From assembly GCA_012845835.1 (NCBI GenBank), contig JABAKD010000016.1:6417919-6481918 (forward strand): DNA of 64,000 nucleotides, read 5' to 3'. The notes below the pieces were generated by a model. It worked only from the letters and a program-made list of their open reading frames with translations. It ran no database searches and was not told where the DNA came from. The position numbers and the translations under genes are program-made. This DNA is from Undaria pinnatifida (lineage: Eukaryota > Sar > Phaeophyceae > Laminariales > Alariaceae). This document shows positions 57,901 to 64,000 of this stretch, in pieces. Each line of letters starts with the position of its first letter. Within the stretch, counting starts at the first letter, position 1.

Positions 57901-60160
57901 GGTGTGAATTAGCTAGCCTTTGCATACATAATATGCGGCCCGCAGGTGAGGCTCGTAAGAATATGTTCAGTAACACAAGTAGCAGCAGGAGTCAACACGA
58001 TACACTTTTTTGTCATGTAAATCACGGAGTGAGATGGATTGAACCCGAGTGATGCAAAACCCCAGTCATAGATTCTTGTTACACAGAGTAATTGGCCCCA
58101 GAAAATAACACTGTATAATTACCCGATGATCGGATCCCAGTCCAGATGCTACCGTGCCCAACGGCCGCGGTACAGCAGTCTGTTTTTTTATTCTCTTGTC
58201 CACGTTTCACTTTATGATGGCGGGGAGAAGGCTGCGCTCGACCAGCAATAGCCCTGCACTGCCTGCAGATGCGTAGATAGCTCTTTTCAATCAACACAAT
58301 CAGATGGGGACCCGTCTCGGATCCTCGTTTGTTCGGCCTCTGATTATGTTTCGCACGTTTGTTGGACCTCTCTCATTGCTTTGACCTTAGTCAGCACACA
58401 TGTAGGAAAGTGTGCTCAAGTCGCGCCGTTTGTCTTGTTTCAGCACGAAATGAGACCTTCTGTTGTTGCCCTCCCACGAAATAATCCCGAGTCAGTCGCG
58501 TTGAAGCGTCCGAATTAATGGGTGGTACGCACTACAACATTGCGGTGGTTGCGTGGGAGCGTCTGGTTCTACGAGGATATTGGCTGGTGGACTGCTTATT
58601 TTTCATTTCGTTTTAGTTTACGTTCTTCAAGGCGACTCGCTGACGGGTCCAAAACGTTGATTTCCTTGGTGTAGACCTAATTTCTGAATTCGTTTTACTA
58701 TTACATTCATTGACAAGTAAAGCAACCTACTAACGGGGCCCAAAACATTCATGACTTAGTGTTTGACGCCATTTAATATTTCCGATTGCGCATGTCGGTT
58801 AAGAGTTAATCTTCAGGGGGCTGTGTTCAAAGTCACAACAACAGCAGTGCTGCGGACCCTCGATTTCGCGCGCTCGCACATACCCGTCTTGGGACAAAAT
58901 TCTGCTAAAGTCAGCTTTCAAAGTTTCGAAAAGTCCCCCGTGCAAAAAAATTCAAGTAAGTGCGAACAATGTGGTATCAGGACAGTACATACACACTGCA
59001 TGTGATCGTTTTATTAGGGCGAACGGAGCTGCCGCGGCTTGTCGGGAAACATTGCCGATAAAAACCTACGAACAGCACCTGTTCAGGATACCAGGTGCGG
59101 GGAGTACCGATTAAGTCCAGCATCGCGCAGAAGAGGTGGTCCTCACTGGCCGATCGTAAAGACGTGCCGTGCCACCAATTCCGATAACTTTGAAACACGA
59201 TACGGACGGACCTCGATATTTTATATTGCAGTACCTCACGTGAATCATTACTTGCTGATTTGCCACGTAAAAACTCGAGGTGGTCCACACAGAGTTGCAT
59301 TCATATTGTGCCCTACCTGGTATGGCGTAGCGAACTTCGACACCGTGTCAACTAAACTCTGCATTATTGTTCGACCCGCCGTGAAAGAATGCGTTGTGTT
59401 CCAGCCACTTCCACGCTTACTTTCCTTTTTTAAACATTTACTACTATTGGTACAAGGCAAGAGAGTTTTCATGGCGGTCTTGCCTTGGCTAACCTAGAAA
59501 AAAAACGAAGGTGAAACGAGTCGTATCCTGACATAGGAAGCCGAACCTCAGAAACACAAAGAACCGAACTGTTCCCTGCATTCCATCCTACGATAGTTTC
59601 TAGATTCTACCTCGACTACGGAATCGCAAAATAGCTCTAAAGCCAATGCTCATCAAAAATCACCGACAAAACGAGTAAAAACGCCCCTCCCTCCCCAACC
59701 GGCGGCCACCACAAGAAACCCTTGGAAATATAATAATCCGGTAGCTCAAGTGCAACTCACCAAATCACAATCCCGGTAAACACGCACCACCTCCCCCCGT
59801 CCTAACTGTGATCATTTCGCTCGTCGTCTATTCGCTCTCCGCGAGTACCAGCGACTGGATGGCAGAGGCCTTAAAACAGATCGTCCGATCGCGAGCACTT
59901 ATGATCCAAAACACTCCACTAAACGCAAGAGCGCCATGTTCCTTGCGTGTTAAAATGGCGATCGCCGGCCGTGGAGCAAAAAGAAAACGAGCAACTTTTT
60001 TTTTAGTACGCACACCAAAAACAAACCAAGTGTCCAGCACTTATGCTGGTAACGTATGCCCGTGATCACTCGGCAACAACGACTAATGTATGCCTGTAGT
60101 ATGATACTACAGGCAACAACAACAGCTGGTGGAGTTGGGGCGTACGTGTCACGTTCAAGC
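54977..60160. other. Region downstream of the RRM gene, no recognised gene
   Basis: The RRM gene 3' UTR starts here, with TAATTTTT repeats at 55130-55155. Degenerate tandem repeats follow (55780-55970; 56115-56610). On the minus strand, 57170-57390 is an open stretch after a plausible acceptor (TAATTGCCGCAG) with a hydrophobic run (IIPLLLLAYYALV), which might be an exon. I identify nothing in 57500-59700. Confidence 0.45.
55780..56610 (+). repeat. Two degenerate tandem repeats (~95 bp x2; ~110-130 bp x4-5)
   Basis: First: GCCGGTGTGTGCCAACCA, GGGCAGTATAC and GCCGGCACGATTGGCT recur at about 55795 and 55890. Second: TTCCTGATTATGATGTTG, CCGCTTTT, TTGCCTTGTGTGTTTG, then a pyrimidine tract ending in CAG plus TGCATCGTGTATGG recur near 56123, 56290, 56400 and 56500. 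Most of the later units end like a splice acceptor. Confidence 0.65.
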
Positions 60161-60326
60161 TCATTTCTTCTTTCCTAGGAGCGAACCGAACGCGCCCGAG
60201 TACATTCCGCACACGGCAACCGCTCCTCCAACTATGTTGCCCAAGGTGACGGGGAGAAGGTTGGCCATCAAGAACTGCGGCCAGGTAACGCCGGCGCCGA
60301 GCGCCATCCCAAGAGGAATTAAAAAC
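60161..60326 (-). CDS. Formate/nitrite transporter (FNT/FocA-NirC family), last exon
   Basis: 166 bp on the minus strand from a pyrimidine-rich acceptor (CTTTTGTACTGCCCAAG) to TGA (60163-60161): one base, then FLIPLGMALGAGVTWPQFL and MANLLPVTLGNIVGGAVAV, ending GSLLGKKK. The NL.PVTLGN..GG motif and the preceding PLGM are hallmarks of the last two membrane helices of FNT channels, pentameric pores that pass formate, nitrite or related monovalent anions. The Lys-rich end fits a cytosolic C-terminus. Upstream exons should lie to the right; I cannot find them before the copia relic at 60774, so they may be interrupted by it or lie outside the window. Confidence 0.78.
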
Positions 60327-60773
60327 CTTGGGCAGTACAAAAGTCGACAGCAAGAAAAACACGATTTTCAGAGGTAGCATTATAGTCAGATTGACCCTTT
60401 GGGGGGCCCATGTACAGCGACCAAAACAACGACGGCTGAGATCTCATCAGGCGCCTGGGAAGAGATTGCAATAGCTACAGTAGTTTGGCCATGCTGCGCG
60501 CATGTCTTACAGCTCCTGACGTTGCAGTCATTAATATTACTAGTATACCTCCTGTCAGGGTATTCGTAGTGCAAGAACGATCTAATAGGATACTTGGGTT
60601 TTGTACTACATGGAAAGGCGGTTTACGAGGATGTCAAACCGTCAGTACAGGCAGCTTCGACGCCTATGCTGTGAGATATTAATTCACACTGTTTTTCCTC
60701 TCCCCCAACCTCTGCCCAGCGCTAGCTACTGCATGATCTACTGCTGCAGCGCTGCCAAGTTTTCCGACAGGTC
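60327..60773. other. Putative FNT intron sequence, nothing recognised
   Basis: About 450 bp between the FNT exon and the copia relic. Short frames only. No LTR that could belong to the copia element is evident. Confidence 0.4.
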
Positions 60774-62600
60774 ATGAGCCAACGTGGTAGTTTGGATTCA
60801 GAGTCAAACATGTCCTCCCCCTTCCGGAAAGAGTATTCTCCGTTTGACGGGGATCCCAACCAGACCATGGTTGGATGACATTACAACGATCGTTCATGTA
60901 CGAGGACGGACTTGGCAAAGTTATGTCAGGCCTAGAGACCGCCCCAGCAGCACCAGAGGAGGATGCCACTCAGGTGCAGAAGGCGGAATATGCGAAGGAG
61001 AGTCGCCGCTATGACGAAAAGAACGGTAAGCTTTTTACGAGAATGCTTCTAGCTACGGCTGATTGCCGTGAAGGATATTCTAGTGTTGCCGCTCAAGTCG
61101 TACAAGCGTACGCCCCGGTAGGGACAGCTGGATTCGGCGACGGTCGCGGTGCTGTTATGGCACTCGAGGCCAAATACCGACTAGATGGTGAATCCCGAAT
61201 GCAAGAGCTGCACGATCAGCTGGCAAACTTGCAGGTCACCGAGGCCGAGCAATATGAATGGCCCTGCCCGAGTAATCCAGGAGTTGCGCCGCATTTGCGT
61301 CGAGCTGGGAGCTCTTGGTGACACAGTAGTTCCAGCACGAAAAACTCACGCATTTTTCAGGGCACTACCTGGTAGCCAATATGAATCGTTGAAGACAGTA
61401 CTGCTTTGTGATAGGCAGCGCGATGGCACCGCCTCAAGTTTTGAAGATATGGCAGGTCGTGCAACGTCTTACCATGCTATGCAAATTCGCGAAAAAGTCA
61501 CCGCTAAAGAAAGTGCGGGACAACACGAACATGATGCAGGCAGTCGCGAGCGTGCGCTGAATACGGCAGCGTACGAGAGATGCCGCAACCCCTCCCGTAG
61601 AAACAACGGTCGAGATGGAAGAAAATATCGCGGAAATGGTACGAGTAATACCAATAGTCCCGCGAGAGGTAACAACGATAACGGTGGTTACACGTCGAGG
61701 AACACGAACGGCAACTTGTCTGAGGATAACAATTCAAGTAGACCGGAAAGTGCGCACGCGAACGTAGGCACGGCAACCGTGCAGGCCGAGGAGGACGACG
61801 GCGTAATCGCAATGACGGAAAGAACCGCCACGGCAGATGCAATTACTGCCGGAACTCTACTGAGCACGGCTGGCATGACTGCCCCCTTTGCCACTCGCAC
61901 CACGAAAGTGACGACACGTACCATGTTAATGCTGCACAGGTCAGTCCCCAACGGGAATGTATTTCTCACGCATGGTGCACGATCACCAAGAACGCCGATT
62001 TGGAGAATTTTCAGGTTGTTATTGGTGACTGTGCCGAACGTCCCCCGACTAACGATGAAATATATGAACATGTAACGCATACGAAGGTGCAGGAAGATGT
62101 CGCATTCCCGGCAATGATGGAATTTGGAACCGACACGACCCCCGTTGATACAGCAGTGTTCATTGACACAGTAGCGTCAATTCATATGGTACCCGCCGGA
62201 TCCCAGCTATGCCAACACATGGTCAACAAGATCGACTGCTGTATGCGTGTCAGAGGATCTTGCGGCGTAACTAAGCCAGGACAAAAGGTACTCTCGCATT
62301 TCGTGTACGGAATGACCGAGGCGAGATGGCACCGGTCCACCTGGAAGTGCTAATTGTTCCCAGTTTGGGAGCGAGTGTGTTTTCGGTCGGAGCGCTCAAC
62401 GAGAAGGGAGTAAATCTCGATCTAATGGCTAATCCTCCTGTTTTACAGCAGTTTGGGGCTTGGGGGACGGCAACGGTTTTGGCAACTACCCGGGGTCATC
62501 CCTGCGTAAACAGTCTACGGTTTTCTCAACTAGCCCCAGCTGAGCCAAATCGTCTAGTTTTTATCCTGCAAGGAGAGGTCACGATACGGAGTATATTATG
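60774..62600 (+). pseudogene. Ty1/copia gag-protease relic, frame broken at least five times
   Basis: From ATG 60774, homologous segments follow in changing frames: EYSPFDGDPNQ and WLDDITTIV (gag N-terminus), then VMSGLETAP, a long gag stretch (ALEAKYRLDGESRMQELHD; VIQELRRICVELGALGD; ALPGSQYESLKTVLL), a basic Asn/Arg-rich region and a zinc knuckle at about 61835-61880 (CNYCRNSTEHGWHDC, so CX2CX5HX4C, one residue longer than usual). The protease region reads FIDTVASIHM, in place of the usual D-S/T-G-A. The segment LIVPSLGASVFSVGALNEKG is typical before integrase. No integrase, RT, RNase H or LTRs are seen. Confidence 0.85.
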
Positions 62601-62765
62601 AGCAGGAAGTGTGAGATATTTGGGACTTGGGGACGGCAACGGTTTTGGTAAACTACCCGGGGTCATCCCTGCGTAATCAGTCTATGGTTTCTCAACTAGC
62701 CCCGTAATGAGACCCAGCTGAGCCAAATCGTTCAGTTTTTATCCTGCAAGGAGGGGTCGCGCCCA
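62461..62765 (+). repeat. Direct duplication inside the copia relic
   Basis: 62461-62580 and 62629-62765 are near-identical (GGGGACGGCAACGGTTTTGG, CTACCCGGGGTCATCCCTGC, TTTTTATCCTGCAAGGAG), offset by about 168-175 bp; the second copy has small indels that would break any frame. Confidence 0.85.
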
Positions 62766-62780
62766 CATGTTACCGCTTGT

Positions 62781-64000
62781 GCAGGGTAGGATTCGCTTGA
62801 CCACTTCAGACGATTAAAGCTCATTATGTAGGAAAAAGGTCTCAAACTCGACGAGTTCGATACGTCTGAAACCGAGGGTGACGACCTTTTTCGCGAGCTG
62901 ATTTGAATTGTTCCTTGGCGGATTATTCTGCATATATTAGCTGGATTTTGGTACTTTCAAGAGTGCATGGTATTTAGGGAGGCAAGTAACTGTTTCTTGA
63001 CTTGACTTTTGAAATAATACTTTTTCGCGATTGAGTTGTCTAGTATGGCATTATTTTGCTCTGGATTTGAGCATTTGGAATCTGAATGGATTTTTAGTAT
63101 GTACCCAGCCGGGAGGCATTTGTTTAATTCGAAAGTGAGCTTTGATACTGCTGTCCGATCACAATTGTTGGCAGCCCTTTTCTATGGAGCTGACAACCAT
63201 TTTATATGGAAGGCTGAGTGTTGATTATAGGGCCGATGTTTGAGTTTTCGGATTTAGGAATTTGGATTTCAGATTCGAGTTTTCGGTCTATTGATTTCGG
63301 ATTTGAGTTTTCGTTTTTGGACGTAGGATTTTACGACTTGGATCTTAGGTTCGCGAAGATTGATGTTGGATACTGTCCATGAATTGTGTCTCTAGATTAA
63401 TGGAGTGCTTTTCAAGGACTATGGTTCTACAATATTTCTTTCTTGTCACAGTAGTAACTGGGAGGATATTGATTGAACGTATTTTTCATTGAATCGTTTT
63501 ACCCTGATGATATGATAATATAGCATCATGCCGCAAATTTTACGAAGCAGGGAGGCTGTTGATTGTATGCTTGGATGATACGGATATGATTACGGTTGAG
63601 TAGAGTAGGGGTTTCCAGAGATGGGTTGGCTACATCGCAGCGGTATATCGGGATGGTGGAATTGTTTTGGATATTTCGCCGTCACTCCTCGTTGTTCTTC
63701 TGCCGAGTAAGTCTTCTGTCCACGATGTGCCTTGGCTAGGAGCAACGTAGTATATAAACGTATTTTACTTATCGTCATACCGGTGACTCCACTACCCCAC
63801 TATTGTTCGCTCAACGGGTAAGCCCTCTACGCTTCGTAGTGGTCAACAAACAAATCTAAACGATAAGTAGCGAGAAAACAAGGGCGACGTTGGTTTATAT
63901 GATAACTTGGGTGACGCAGCCACCAGTCGATCGAACAAGATAACGCCAGGCGCAAGGCACATGGACGTAAAATTTCACCAAGTTAGGTCCTTTGCGAGCA
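62781..64000. other. Right-edge region, nothing coding recognised
   Basis: AT-rich sequence with a loose repeat of GGATTTGAGTTTTCG at 63240-63355 and only short frames. It might contain upstream FNT intron sequence. Confidence 0.4.

Noticed and set aside
60066-60380. 104-codon minus-strand frame overlapping the FNT exon
   Set aside because: It is in another frame; the FNT homology is read in the neighbouring frame that ends at 60161.

Overview
The window is a stretch of nuclear chromosome from an intron-rich, repeat-rich eukaryote. It contains GT-AG introns up to 5.7 kb, SINE, MITE and LTR elements, and dispersed palindromes. A formate/nitrite transporter exon argues against an animal or land plant. 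Gene architecture and repeat content would fit a brown alga or another stramenopile, but that is inference only. No bacterial-style operon is present, and almost all open frames longer than 60 codons are shadows or repeats.

Layout. (1) 247-6451, minus strand: the N-terminal ~440 residues of the spliceosomal protein SF3B3 (SAP130/RSE1) in 11 exons, running off the left edge; exon 1 has a C9 homopolymer that breaks frame. (2) 8540-45546, minus strand: one 21-exon gene for an unrecognised coiled-coil protein of about 1,088 residues. Every exon joins its neighbour in the correct phase. Its introns hold a non-autonomous LTR element (8945-13095), tRNA-derived SINEs, a 1-kb ACAT satellite, a Ty3/gypsy reverse-transcriptase relic, two MITE families and tandem copies of one of its own exon ends. 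(3) 45547-46684: a head-to-head intergenic region. (4) 46685-54976, plus strand: a Musashi/DAZAP1-like protein with two RRMs, three exons and a large Gly/Gln-rich tail. Its middle exon is a phase 0-0 linker. (5) 54977-60160: non-coding sequence with degenerate tandem repeats. (6) 60161-60326, minus strand: the last exon of a formate/nitrite transporter (FNT). (7) 60774-62780, plus strand: a frameshifted Ty1/copia gag-protease relic. (8) The rest to 64000 shows nothing coding that I recognise.

The most unusual signal is the relation between small inverted-repeat elements and splice sites. Copies of two MITE families and one short dispersed repeat end about 10-30 bp from splice sites of the coiled-coil gene, and one 558-bp intron is almost entirely two MITE copies. 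Together with duplicated exon ends and a duplicated 5' splice-site region in the same gene, this suggests that mobile DNA is building or remodelling introns here, an introner-like hypothesis that needs comparative testing. SF3B3 and the RRM protein both act in RNA processing, but I see nothing else that links the genes functionally.
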